A DNA stretch of 51,770 nucleotides from Streptomyces sp. man185 (GTDB taxonomy: Bacteria > Actinomycetota > Actinomycetes > Streptomycetales > Streptomycetaceae): NCBI GenBank assembly GCA_002551355.1, contig NTHE01000057.1:1-51770 (forward strand), read 5' to 3'. The notes under the pieces were generated by a model. The model saw only the letters and a list, made by a program, of their open reading frames with translations. It searched no databases and was not told where the DNA came from. Both the position numbers and the translations under genes were made by a program. This document shows, one piece after another, positions 24,727 to 32,149 of this stretch. The stretch's first letter is position 1, and every line of letters begins with the position of its first letter.

Positions 24727-25703
24727 GCCTGGTCCTCCCACATGCTCAGGTAGCGCTCGCCGGTGTCCGGCAGGAGAGTCACCACGATGCCGTCGGAGAG
24801 CTCCGGCCTGCGGGCGACGCGCTCACTGGCGTACGCCGCGGCGCCGGACGAGACGCCGGTGAAGAGGCCCTGACCGGTCGCCAGCCGGCGCGCGGTGAGC
24901 AGGGCGTCCTCGTCGGAGACCGTCACGACCTCGTCGATGAGGGAGACGTCGGTGGTGTCGGCCACGAAGCCGCCGTTGAGCCCGGGGATGCGGTGCTGGC
25001 CCGCGTACCCCTTCGACAGGATGGGCGACTTCTCGGGCTCGACCGCTATCACCCGTACGTCCGGGTCATGCTCCTTGAGGGCGCGGGCGACACCGGTGAG
25101 GGTGCCGCCGGTGCCCACCCCGCAGACGAAGGCCGCGATGCGGCGGCCGAGGGAGGACACGGCTGCCTGGATCTCCGGGCCCGTGGTCTCGTAGTGGGCG
25201 CGTACGTTGTCGAGGTTCTCGTGCTGGCAGGGGAACCAGGAGTTCGGAGTGGCCGCGTGCAGCCGTTCGGCCTCGGTGATCGCCCCCGGGTAGCCGAGCG
25301 AGCTCGGCGTCTGGACGATCTCGGCCCCGAACGCGCGCAGCAACCTGACCCGTTCGGCCGTGGCGTTGTCCGGAAGCACGATCACGCAGCGGTAGCCGCG
25401 GGAGGCGGCGAACGCGGCCAGGGAGATTCCGGTGTTCCCGGAGGTCGCCTCGATGACGGTGCCACCGGGCCGGAGCGCGCCGCGTTCCTCGGCCGCACGC
25501 AGCATGTACAGAGCGGCGCGGTCCTTGCTGGAGGACATCGGGTTGGCGGACTCCAGCTTCGCCAGCACCCGGGCGCCCGGAGCCAGATCGCGCAGCCGCA
25601 GTTCCAGCAGCGGTGTGGATCCGACGAGGTCCTCGATCCGTGAGGCGACGGCGGGGCGGGCGGGGGCGGCAGAGGTGAGCGGGGCGTGAACGGTGGTGGT
25701 CAT
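24723..25703 (-). CDS. Cysteine-synthase-like PLP enzyme (O-acetylserine-dependent beta-substitution)
   Basis: The 326-residue fold-type II PLP enzyme has the PLP Lys in NPMSSSKDRAALYM, the phosphate/substrate loop TSGNTGISLA, the glycine-rich GVGTGGTLTG loop, and the GVSSGAAAYAS Ser that binds the pyridine N. It belongs to the CysK/CBS family. The serine acetyltransferase directly upstream supplies O-acetylserine. In a biosynthetic cluster the pair normally attaches a nucleophile to C-beta of alanine (as DcsD does in D-cycloserine synthesis). ATG 25703 is chosen. Confidence 0.88.
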   Translation of the reverse strand: MTTTVHAPLTSAAPARPAVASRIEDLVGSTPLLELRLRDLAPGARVLAKLESANPMSSSKDRAALYMLRAAEERGALRPGGTVIEATSGNTGISLAAFAASRGYRCVIVLPDNATAERVRLLRAFGAEIVQTPSSLGYPGAITEAERLHAATPNSWFPCQHENLDNVRAHYETTGPEIQAAVSSLGRRIAAFVCGVGTGGTLTGVARALKEHDPDVRVIAVEPEKSPILSKGYAGQHRIPGLNGGFVADTTDVSLIDEVVTVSDEDALLTARRLATGQGLFTGVSSGAAAYASERVARRPELSDGIVVTLLPDTGERYLSMWEDQA

Positions 25704-25776
25704 GGCTTCATCTCTCGCAATCGGGAAAGTCGGGGGCGGGAGGCCCGGGGTGTCACCGGGAACCGGCGGAGGACGG

Positions 25777-26493
25777 TCACCAGGAACCGGCGGAGGCGAT
25801 GACGGTGAAGACGTCCTCCATGAGCTCCGGCCGCCGGCCGGGCTCCTTGATGACGGCGGTGGGCGCGAGCACCCGGGCACCGCCCGGGACGTCCTTGTTG
25901 ACCAGGGCCTGGGCGCCGATGACCGCCCGGTCCCCCACGGTCACCGGTCCGAGGACGGTGGCGTTGGCGCCGAGGATGACGCCGCTGCCGACGACGGGGT
26001 GGCGGCGGTCGCCCTCGGGTCGCTTGTTGTCGCTCCACCAGCCGACGGCGCCCAGGGTGACCTGGTGGTACATGGTCACGTCGTCACCGACGACGGCGGT
26101 CTCCCCGATCACGACCCCGGCGCCGTGATCGATGAAGACCCGGCGGCCCAGCACCGCCCCGGGGTGGATCTCGACCGCGGTCACCCGGCGGGCCCAGCGG
26201 GCCAGCAGCCTGGCCGGGATGCGCAGGCCGCGACCGTGCAGGCGGTGCGCGACGCGATGCGCCCACAGCGCGGTGAGCGCGGGGTGGAGGATCGCTTCTT
26301 TCCCGCCCCGTACCGAGGGGTCGCGGGCCACGACGACGGCGAGGTCCTCGCGCAGCGCGGCGAGCAGACGGGGGGTCGGGGACGCGGGGGTGGCCGCCGG
26401 CGCCTCGGACTCGCCGGAGGACGCGGAGGCGGTGCCGGGCGCGGGGCCGAGGGCCGGATTCGATTCCGGTTTCGTCGGACTGAGCAGGCTCAT
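25777..26493 (-). CDS. Serine O-acetyltransferase (EpsC/CysE type)
   Basis: The 238-residue protein has a disordered Pro/Ser-rich first 40 residues, a short helical domain (ALTALWAHRVAHRLHGRG), and a left-handed beta-helix with the catalytic HPGA, DHGAGVVIGETAVVGDDVT and MYHQVTLGAVG motifs. It makes O-acetyl-L-serine from serine and acetyl-CoA. ATG 26493 has GGAG 6 bases upstream. It is the first gene of the minus-strand operon, reading away from the SARP-like repeat array, and is followed after 73 bases by its partner synthase. Confidence 0.88.
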   Translation of the reverse strand: MSLLSPTKPESNPALGPAPGTASASSGESEAPAATPASPTPRLLAALREDLAVVVARDPSVRGGKEAILHPALTALWAHRVAHRLHGRGLRIPARLLARWARRVTAVEIHPGAVLGRRVFIDHGAGVVIGETAVVGDDVTMYHQVTLGAVGWWSDNKRPEGDRRHPVVGSGVILGANATVLGPVTVGDRAVIGAQALVNKDVPGGARVLAPTAVIKEPGRRPELMEDVFTVIASAGSW

Positions 26494-26766
26494 CGTGGCT
26501 CCAGGGGCGGGGTGGGCCTCATGACTGGAGCAGAGCGTGCCCGGTGGGCTTCCCGCCGTGGTCCCGCCGCGTTCCCACCCGGCGGGAGCGTCTCGGGCGG
26601 TGCGGAACGGGAGGGGAACAGGGCGGGAAACATTCGGGAACGCTCCGGCCCACACTCGCCTGAGCGCCACGCGACCGTCCGTCGGACAGCCGGTCCGGTT
26701 CCGCGTCGGCGGACACCGCGGCCCCGCGCCGCAGCTCACCCGCCCCCGAACCGAAGGAGTCTTCCC
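26494..26766. promoter_or_regulatory. Divergent promoter region of the second cluster
   Basis: A 273-base gap between the serine acetyltransferase (left) and tautomerase (right) start codons. It must hold both promoters and contains the four 11-bp-spaced repeats. Confidence 0.65.
26604..26643 (+). promoter_or_regulatory. Candidate SARP operator: four direct repeats at 11-bp spacing
   Basis: GGAAC, GGAAC, GGAAA and GGAAC begin at 26604, 26615, 26626 and 26637, exactly one helical turn apart. SARPs of the ActII-ORF4/DnrI type bind heptamer direct repeats with this spacing just upstream of the -10 box. A weak -10-like CACACT begins 7 bases after the last heptamer (26651-26656). Confidence 0.6.
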
Positions 26767-27006
26767 GTGCCTGTGATTTCCGTTGACTGGTGGAAAGGGA
26801 ACGATCGCGCACAGCGCCAGGAACTGGTCGAGGAACTGACCGCCTGCGTGTCCCGGATAGCCGGATGCCCCGAGGAGGCCGTCACCGTTATCGTGCGGGA
26901 CGTGGAGACCGACCACTGGGGCAAGGGCGGCGTGCTCGCCGACGCCCTCCTCGCGGGCGCCGTCGCCCGGCCCGGCCCGCAGGACACCGGAGGACAGAAG
27001 CCATGA
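26767..27006 (+). CDS. 4-oxalocrotonate-tautomerase-family protein
   Basis: The 79-residue protein starts at GTG 26767 with AAGGAG upstream and reads (M)PVISVDWWKGNDRAQRQELV. Removal of Met exposes Pro1, the catalytic base of the tautomerase superfamily. Arg residues and the VTVIVRDVETDHWGKGG strand-loop follow the usual pattern. It is slightly longer than the classic 62-residue enzymes. Its stop overlaps the ATP-grasp-like start (ATGA). Keto-enol or double-bond shuffling of a pathway intermediate is likely. Confidence 0.82.
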   Translation: MPVISVDWWKGNDRAQRQELVEELTACVSRIAGCPEEAVTVIVRDVETDHWGKGGVLADALLAGAVARPGPQDTGGQKP

Positions 27007-28001
27007 CGGCGTCGACCGGATCCGGCACCGCCGATCCCCGGCGTCTCCTCCTCGTCGCACCGTCGCCCCGACTGGCGGCCGCGGCGCAGGAGGCCGGCTT
27101 CCATGTCGTCACCGTCGCGGACACCGCCGGATTCACCGACGAGGAGCTTCGAGCGCACCTCCGGGAGACCGTGCTCACCCATCGGGTGGGCAGGCTCGTC
27201 GCCTGCGGGGAGGCGAGTACCCACCCCGCTGTTCTGGAGACGGCCGAGGAACTGGGCGTTTCACCGAATCCCGCCTCCGCTGCCCGGCTGCTCGCGGATG
27301 CCGCCGAGGTCAGAAACCTGCTGAACCTCAGCGGCCCCCAGTGGCAGGCGCTGGCCCTGCCGGACGAGCCGGAGCACAGGCCGCCGCTGTGCGATGTCGG
27401 GTACGGGGTGGAGACCCTCACGGTCGAGGGGATGCACCGGGTCACCGGCATCGTGGAATTCCGCTCCGACGCAGGCAGCTTCGGCGATCGGGGCGAACCC
27501 GGCGCAGGGCACGGACCGGACCGGGCAGCCTGCGCCGCCACGACGCCGCCGGGCTCCGGCCTCGCCGTGCACACCTTCCCCGCCCCGATCACCGGTGCGG
27601 AGGAGGCGGAGATCAGAGCCCTGGCGACGGGCCTCCTGGACCTGGTCGGTTACGAGTTCGGGTACGCCTTCACCCGCATCGCGCGCACCGGACGAGGGCC
27701 GCGAGTCGTGGACGCGGTTCCACGGCAGGCGAGTTGGCCCGTCTCCCGGCTGATCGAACTCACCACGGGACTGGTCGCGGAACGCGAACTGGTCCATGCC
27801 CTGTCGGGGAAGCCGCTGAAGGCGGCGATGCCGGTGGGGTGTGCGGCCGCCCTCCCGCTGTCCGATCCGCCCGGAGCACCCGGGCGGATCACGGCGCCCG
27901 AGGACGTGCGGGAGGCGCGGGACGGGTATGTCGTCCTCACCGCGCTCACCCCCGCCGAACTCGCCTCCCGCACGGCCGCCGTGCTCGGCTGTCCCACCTG
28001 A
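27003..28001 (+). CDS. ATP-grasp-like protein, possibly degenerate
   Basis: The 332-residue protein opens with a pre-ATP-grasp-like alpha/beta domain (LLLVAPSPRLAAAAQEAGFHVVTVAD, LVACGEASTHPAVLETAEELG) and NPASAARLLADAAEVRNLL, as in ATP-grasp ligases. The middle is short, and the nucleotide-binding Lys and metal-binding Glu/Asn of the fold are not obvious. The C-terminal part (LLDLVGYEFGYAFTRIARTG, then VDAVPRQASWPVSRLIELTTG) looks like the end of an ATP-grasp domain. It is probably an amide-forming ligase or a descendant that lost ATP binding. It is coupled to the tautomerase. Confidence 0.55.
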   Translation: MTASTGSGTADPRRLLLVAPSPRLAAAAQEAGFHVVTVADTAGFTDEELRAHLRETVLTHRVGRLVACGEASTHPAVLETAEELGVSPNPASAARLLADAAEVRNLLNLSGPQWQALALPDEPEHRPPLCDVGYGVETLTVEGMHRVTGIVEFRSDAGSFGDRGEPGAGHGPDRAACAATTPPGSGLAVHTFPAPITGAEEAEIRALATGLLDLVGYEFGYAFTRIARTGRGPRVVDAVPRQASWPVSRLIELTTGLVAERELVHALSGKPLKAAMPVGCAAALPLSDPPGAPGRITAPEDVREARDGYVVLTALTPAELASRTAAVLGCPT

Positions 28002-28021
28002 CCCGAATCCGCTCGTTGGAG

Positions 28022-28050
28022 GGGCCCACCGCTCTCGCCGGTGGGCCCTT
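28022..28050 (+). terminator. Terminator after the ATP-grasp-like gene
   Basis: Stem GGGCCCACC / GGTGGGCCC with a 9-base loop, followed by TTTCGT. It closes the tautomerase operon. Confidence 0.75.
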
Positions 28051-28244
28051 TCGTGTACGTGTCCCTCCGCCGCGGCGGTCCCGGTATGCGCGGCCTGCGC
28101 CCGTGTACAGGGGTTTCCCGTCGCGTTCCCGGACGGCGCTCGGCGGCCGGTAGCGGAAGCGGAACGACCGGGGAGCAGCGCCCGCGAAAGTCATTCCCGT
28201 CAGCAGGAACGCTCCGGCAAGACCACTCCATAAGGCGGTAGACC

Positions 28245-28892
28245 ATGCGGAACTCGGTGTCGACGATGGTGGGAATTCTTACGGCTGCCGTGCTGGTGGC
28301 CGGAGGTGCCGCCGCCTCCGCGGTGGCGGCGGACGACGGTCTTTCCGCCCGGTCGGCCACCGCACGCTCCGCGGTCCTCGGCGGGTCGGACACCGGCGAA
28401 GGCCCGAACGTCATGGCCCCGCAGTCCGACACCGGCGAAGGCCCGAACGTCACCGCACCCCAGTCCGACACCGGCGAAGGCCCGAACGTCACCGCACCCC
28501 AGTCCGACACCGGCGAAGGCCCCAACCGCACCGCACCCCAGTCCGACACCGGCGAAGGCCCCAACCGCACCGCACCCCAGTCCGCGCTCTCGTCGCCACC
28601 GGCGGCGAGAGCGCTCTCATGTCTGCCGGAGAACTCCGCATCGGCGGAACGGGGACTGGTCACGCGGCCCAGGGCGTCGGGACTCCCATGGCCTCGAATG
28701 CCTCGCGGGCCGACTCCCGGTGGCCCGAGGCCGCTTCCTGCTCGCCCATCCGGCCCAGGGCGTCGGCCATGCCGGCCAGCGCGCGGGCCTCCTCGACGCG
28801 GTAGCCGATGCGCGAGGCCGCGTCGCGGGCCCGCGCGTGGAGTTCGAAGGCCACTGTGTACCGGCCGTTACGCGTGTGGAACCGGCCGATGA
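28245..28892 (+). CDS. Secreted protein with five 13-residue tandem repeats
   Basis: The ORF encodes 215 residues. Residues 1-29 are a Sec signal peptide (Arg2, hydrophobic VGILTAAVLVAGGAAAS, cleavage near AVA-ADD). Residues 48-112 are five copies of SDTGEGPN[V/R][T/M]APQ. A strong hairpin (28584-28614) follows the last repeat, and the remaining C-terminal half lies antisense to the 3' end of the SARP gene with no family resemblance. The functional product may therefore end close to the repeats, or the reading frame may have lost a stop. Function unknown; a repeated peptide or a multicore precursor is conceivable. Confidence 0.55.
   Translation: MRNSVSTMVGILTAAVLVAGGAAASAVAADDGLSARSATARSAVLGGSDTGEGPNVMAPQSDTGEGPNVTAPQSDTGEGPNVTAPQSDTGEGPNRTAPQSDTGEGPNRTAPQSALSSPPAARALSCLPENSASAERGLVTRPRASGLPWPRMPRGPTPGGPRPLPARPSGPGRRPCRPARGPPRRGSRCARPRRGPARGVRRPLCTGRYACGTGR
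28386..28580 (+). repeat. Five 39-bp tandem repeats
   Basis: In-frame copies at 28386, 28425, 28464, 28503 and 28542. Copies 2 and 3 are nearly identical, as are 4 and 5, which points to recent pairwise duplication. Confidence 0.9.
28584..28614 (+). terminator. Hairpin after the repeat-protein core
   Basis: 14-bp stem (13 matched) GCGCTCTCGTCGCC / GGCGGCGAGAGCGC. It lies between the repeat array and the 3' end of the convergent SARP gene, so it could terminate either transcript. Confidence 0.5.
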
Positions 28893-31722
28893 TGTTGCCG
28901 ACAGCGGCCTCGCGCATGGGGACACCGCTGAGATCGCCCAGGCGAAGGGCCGACTCCCCCCACTCCGCGGCCTGGACGCTCTCGCCGAGCCGGTCGGCGA
29001 CTTCGGCGGACAGGGCGAGGACCAGCGACAGATCGGCGGGTGACATGGACTCCCCCGCCAGCTTGCGGGCCCGGGCCAGGAGCTCCGAGGCCGCGGCGAT
29101 CTCGCCCAGACCGATTCTCGCCACGGCCAGATCGGTCAGCCCCTCGACCTCTTTGTCGACCGAGCCGATGGAGCGGGAAAGAGTGACGGAGCGGGTGGCC
29201 GCCTCCACCGCCTCCGGATAGCGCCCCCATTCGGAATACAGGCTGCTGAGGTTGGTCAGGGACTCGGCCTCGGCACGCTCCGCGCCCAGCTGCCGCTTGA
29301 TCTCGATGGACTGTTGCAGTCGCGGCAGCGCCTCGTCGTACCGCCCGAGGGTGCTGAGCAGCAGCCCGAGGACGCCGGTGTCCTTCGCTTCGCCGCGCCG
29401 GTCGTCGAGACCGATGGACAGGGCCAACGCCTCTTCCGACATCGCGATGCCCTCGGTGAGGCGCCCGAGCTTCCAGCAGGCAACGGCGAGGTTGGAGAGA
29501 CTGAGCCGCAGCAGAGCGGCGTCGCCCAGCCGGCGGGAGGCGGCCACCGCGACCCGGCCCAGCTCCCTGAACTCCTCCAGGCGCCCGCGCAGATCGAGAG
29601 GGAAGACAACGTTGGCGGTCAACAGCCCTACGTGCCGGTCCATCTCCCAGCGGTAGGCCAGGGAAACGATGGCCAGCAACGAGTCCTGTTCCCGCTCCAG
29701 CCAGTCGCGAGCCTGCTCGACGGTCTCCAGCGGCGGAAGTTCGGCCGCCGACGTGGGGGGCCCGGCGCGGGCCACCCTGGCCCGTCCGGGAAACAGCAGG
29801 TCACAGGCTGCGTCGGTCGCGGCCAGCGCGAAGTCGAGCAGCCGGCCCACGGCGTGCATGATCTCGTCGTCTCCGTCGGCCGTGACGTGCTGCTCCCCAC
29901 CGGCCTCCGGCTGCCGACGGGCACCGCTGCGTGAGAGGTTCTGCGCGAAGCTGCGGACGAGGTCGTGGAAGGCGTAGTGCCCGGTCTCGTGCTGCTGGAG
30001 CAGGTGCATGTCGAGGAGGTACTCCAGGACTTCCTCCGCCTCCCGGGGACCGAACCCGAGCAGGGCTCCGGCGGCGTAGGTGTTGATCTCGGACCCCGGG
30101 TACTGACCGAGGAGCCGGAACGCCTCGCGGGTCTCGGCGGCCAGGCCCTCGTAGGAGAGTCGCAGCGTCACTTCGACGCTGCGTTCACCCGAGTTGAGCT
30201 CGGCCAGCCGGTGGGCGTCGTCCCGGAGCCGGTCGACCAGGTAACGGACGGTCCAGCGGGGCCGCTTGCGCAACCGGGCCGCCGCGATCCGCAGGGCGAG
30301 CGGGAGATGGCCGCAGAGTTCCGTGAGCTGGGCGACGGCCTCCGGCTCGCTCTCCGCGCGCGTCCGGCCGAGTACGCCCTCGACGAGGGCGACGCTGTCG
30401 CCCGGCGGCATGACCCCCAGGGACACCGTATGCGCCGCGTCGAGGTCCACGAGCAGCGCACGGCTCGTGACGAGTACCAGGGTCTCGGTGGGGGAGGTGA
30501 GAAGCGGCCTGACCTGCGAATCGTCCATGGCGTTGTCGAGCAGCAGGATCATCCGGTGGGTGCTCATCGTGCGCCGCCACAGGGCGATGCGGCCCTCCGC
30601 GTCGTCCGGGATGCGGTCGGCGGGCACACCGAGCATGCGCAGCAGAGCCTCGGCCGCCGCACCCGCGCTCATGGGCCGGCCGTTGGGGGTGAACCCGCGG
30701 AGGTCGATGTAGAGCTGAGCGTCGGGGTAGTTCTCCGCCAGTCGGTGTGCCGCGCGCACGGCCAGCGAGGTCTTGCCGCTTCCGCCCATACCGTCGATGG
30801 CGACGATCAGCGGTCCGGAGCCCGGGGCCTCCTCCACGAACCCGAGCAGCTCACTGACCTCCGCCTCCCGTCCTGTGAAGTCGCGCAGATCGTAGGGCAG
30901 GGTGGAGGGATTGCCCTCCGGAGTGAAGGGGGCAGTGGCGGGCAGTTGCGGAGCGGCGAGTTCCGGGCTGTTGCGGAGCACCGCGTTGTGCAGCTCCGAG
31001 AGCGCGTCGCCGGGGCCGATGCCGAGTTCCTCGATCAAATAGTCCCGGACCTTGGCGAACTCCTCCAGCGCGTCGGCCTGTCGCCCGGTACGGAAGAGCG
31101 CGAGCATGAGCTGACCACGCAGAGTTTCCCGCAGCGGATGCGCATCGATGAATTCTCGCAATTCTCCGATGATCTCGCTGCTTTCGCCGACCGCGAGCCG
31201 GAGATCGAAAAGCTGCTCCACGGCGGTGAGGCGGCGTTCCTCGAGGGCGGCGGAGGCCGCGGACAGAACCGATCCACCGGCGCCCGCGAGCAGAGGGCCC
31301 CGCCACAAGGCCAACGCCTCGCGAAGTGTCGTCATGGCATATGCGCTTTGTCCGGCAACAGCGGCTTCTCTGGCCTGTTTTAATCCCTCGGTGAATCTGC
31401 CGAGGTCGACCTGCGCCGGCGCGGTGAGAGCCCGGTAGCCAGGCCCCTCGGTGACGATCAGATCCCGTCCGCCGGGAATGCGCTGTCGTAGCTCCGCAAC
31501 GGCCTTGCGCACCTGATGGGCCGCGGTGGCCGGGGCGTTCTCGTCCCAGGCGGCCTCCACCAGCCGAAAGACCGGGAGGACGCGCTGGGGTTCCAGCAGG
31601 AGCGTGACAAGGACTTTTTCGTGGACGGGTCCGCCGACCCGGATTCGGTCGTTGCCGTCCCAGCATTCGAACGAGCCCAGAATCCGGAACTGCACTCTGC
31701 CGTTCTCCGCGAGTTCATTCAC
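28660..31722 (-). CDS. Large SARP-family transcriptional activator (SARP-NB-ARC-TPR)
   Basis: The 1020-residue protein starts at GTG 31722 (gaggaagc upstream). It has an OmpR-like DNA-binding domain (about 8-95: FRILGSFECWD, HQVRKAVAELR), a BTAD helical domain (to about 250), an NB-ARC ATPase core (Walker A DGMGGSGKTSLA, LLLDNAMDD, GHLPLALRIAAARL), and C-terminal TPR repeats (TNLSSLYSEWGRYPEAVEA and similar). Such large SARPs activate antibiotic clusters and sense unknown signals through the ATPase/TPR part. Codon 114 is TTA (31381-31383), so translation should depend on the bldA tRNA. It probably controls the 15.5-28 kb cluster. Confidence 0.9.
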   Translation of the reverse strand: MNELAENGRVQFRILGSFECWDGNDRIRVGGPVHEKVLVTLLLEPQRVLPVFRLVEAAWDENAPATAAHQVRKAVAELRQRIPGGRDLIVTEGPGYRALTAPAQVDLGRFTEGLKQAREAAVAGQSAYAMTTLREALALWRGPLLAGAGGSVLSAASAALEERRLTAVEQLFDLRLAVGESSEIIGELREFIDAHPLRETLRGQLMLALFRTGRQADALEEFAKVRDYLIEELGIGPGDALSELHNAVLRNSPELAAPQLPATAPFTPEGNPSTLPYDLRDFTGREAEVSELLGFVEEAPGSGPLIVAIDGMGGSGKTSLAVRAAHRLAENYPDAQLYIDLRGFTPNGRPMSAGAAAEALLRMLGVPADRIPDDAEGRIALWRRTMSTHRMILLLDNAMDDSQVRPLLTSPTETLVLVTSRALLVDLDAAHTVSLGVMPPGDSVALVEGVLGRTRAESEPEAVAQLTELCGHLPLALRIAAARLRKRPRWTVRYLVDRLRDDAHRLAELNSGERSVEVTLRLSYEGLAAETREAFRLLGQYPGSEINTYAAGALLGFGPREAEEVLEYLLDMHLLQQHETGHYAFHDLVRSFAQNLSRSGARRQPEAGGEQHVTADGDDEIMHAVGRLLDFALAATDAACDLLFPGRARVARAGPPTSAAELPPLETVEQARDWLEREQDSLLAIVSLAYRWEMDRHVGLLTANVVFPLDLRGRLEEFRELGRVAVAASRRLGDAALLRLSLSNLAVACWKLGRLTEGIAMSEEALALSIGLDDRRGEAKDTGVLGLLLSTLGRYDEALPRLQQSIEIKRQLGAERAEAESLTNLSSLYSEWGRYPEAVEAATRSVTLSRSIGSVDKEVEGLTDLAVARIGLGEIAAASELLARARKLAGESMSPADLSLVLALSAEVADRLGESVQAAEWGESALRLGDLSGVPMREAAVGNIIGRFHTRNGRYTVAFELHARARDAASRIGYRVEEARALAGMADALGRMGEQEAASGHRESAREAFEAMGVPTPWAA
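31381..31383 (-). promoter_or_regulatory. TTA codon (bldA control point) in the SARP gene
   Basis: Codon 114 of the SARP reads TTA within GRFTEGLKQ. TTA is very rare in Streptomyces and is decoded only by the bldA tRNA-Leu, tying the regulator to late growth. Confidence 0.85.
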
Positions 31723-32149
31723 GATGCTTCCTCCTCCGGCGGCCACGGAGGGGTTTCCGCCACCACCCACGCATATCCGACGCTCCGCGTTCCTGCCGTC
31801 CAGATGAGTCTGTGCCGGCCATCTCATCAGGGCTTCGTATCGAGCGGCAAGACGGCCCCGGAACGTATCGCTCCACGGAACGCCGCTCCGACGTGACTGA
31901 TTAGCCACCAGGCCGTGACTCGGTTCGTCGAACCGCCCGAACGGGCCGTCGGCCGCCCAGAAGTGTGCCCGAGCGGGCGGTGCCCGCAGGCATGACTTTC
32001 GGACAACCCAGCGCCAATCGGGGGACCGGAGACAACCCGAGCATCCGGGTTCGCATCTCACCGGCCGGACACAGCGTCGCCACAGGTGAGTTGGGCCGTG
32101 CTGATCGTCCACGTTCCATCACGCACTCGGAAGTCCGGAAGTACGAGGG
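31723..32149. promoter_or_regulatory. Divergent intergenic region between SARP and lysyl-oxidase-like genes
   Basis: 427 bases with no credible gene. Contains two related boxes, GGAACGTATCGCTCC near 31860 and GGAACGCCGCTCC near 31877, resembling the GGAACGCTCC of the SARP-like array, and a small inverted repeat AACCCG/CGGGTT at 32034-32051. Confidence 0.45.

Noticed and set aside
24742..25880. Longer N-terminus of the cysteine-synthase-like gene
   Set aside because: Residues before ATG 25703 are Pro/Arg/Ser-rich readthrough of the spacer; the family starts near the chosen Met.
28389..28580. CRISPR array
   Set aside because: The 39-bp units abut without spacers, stay in frame and encode a repeated peptide.
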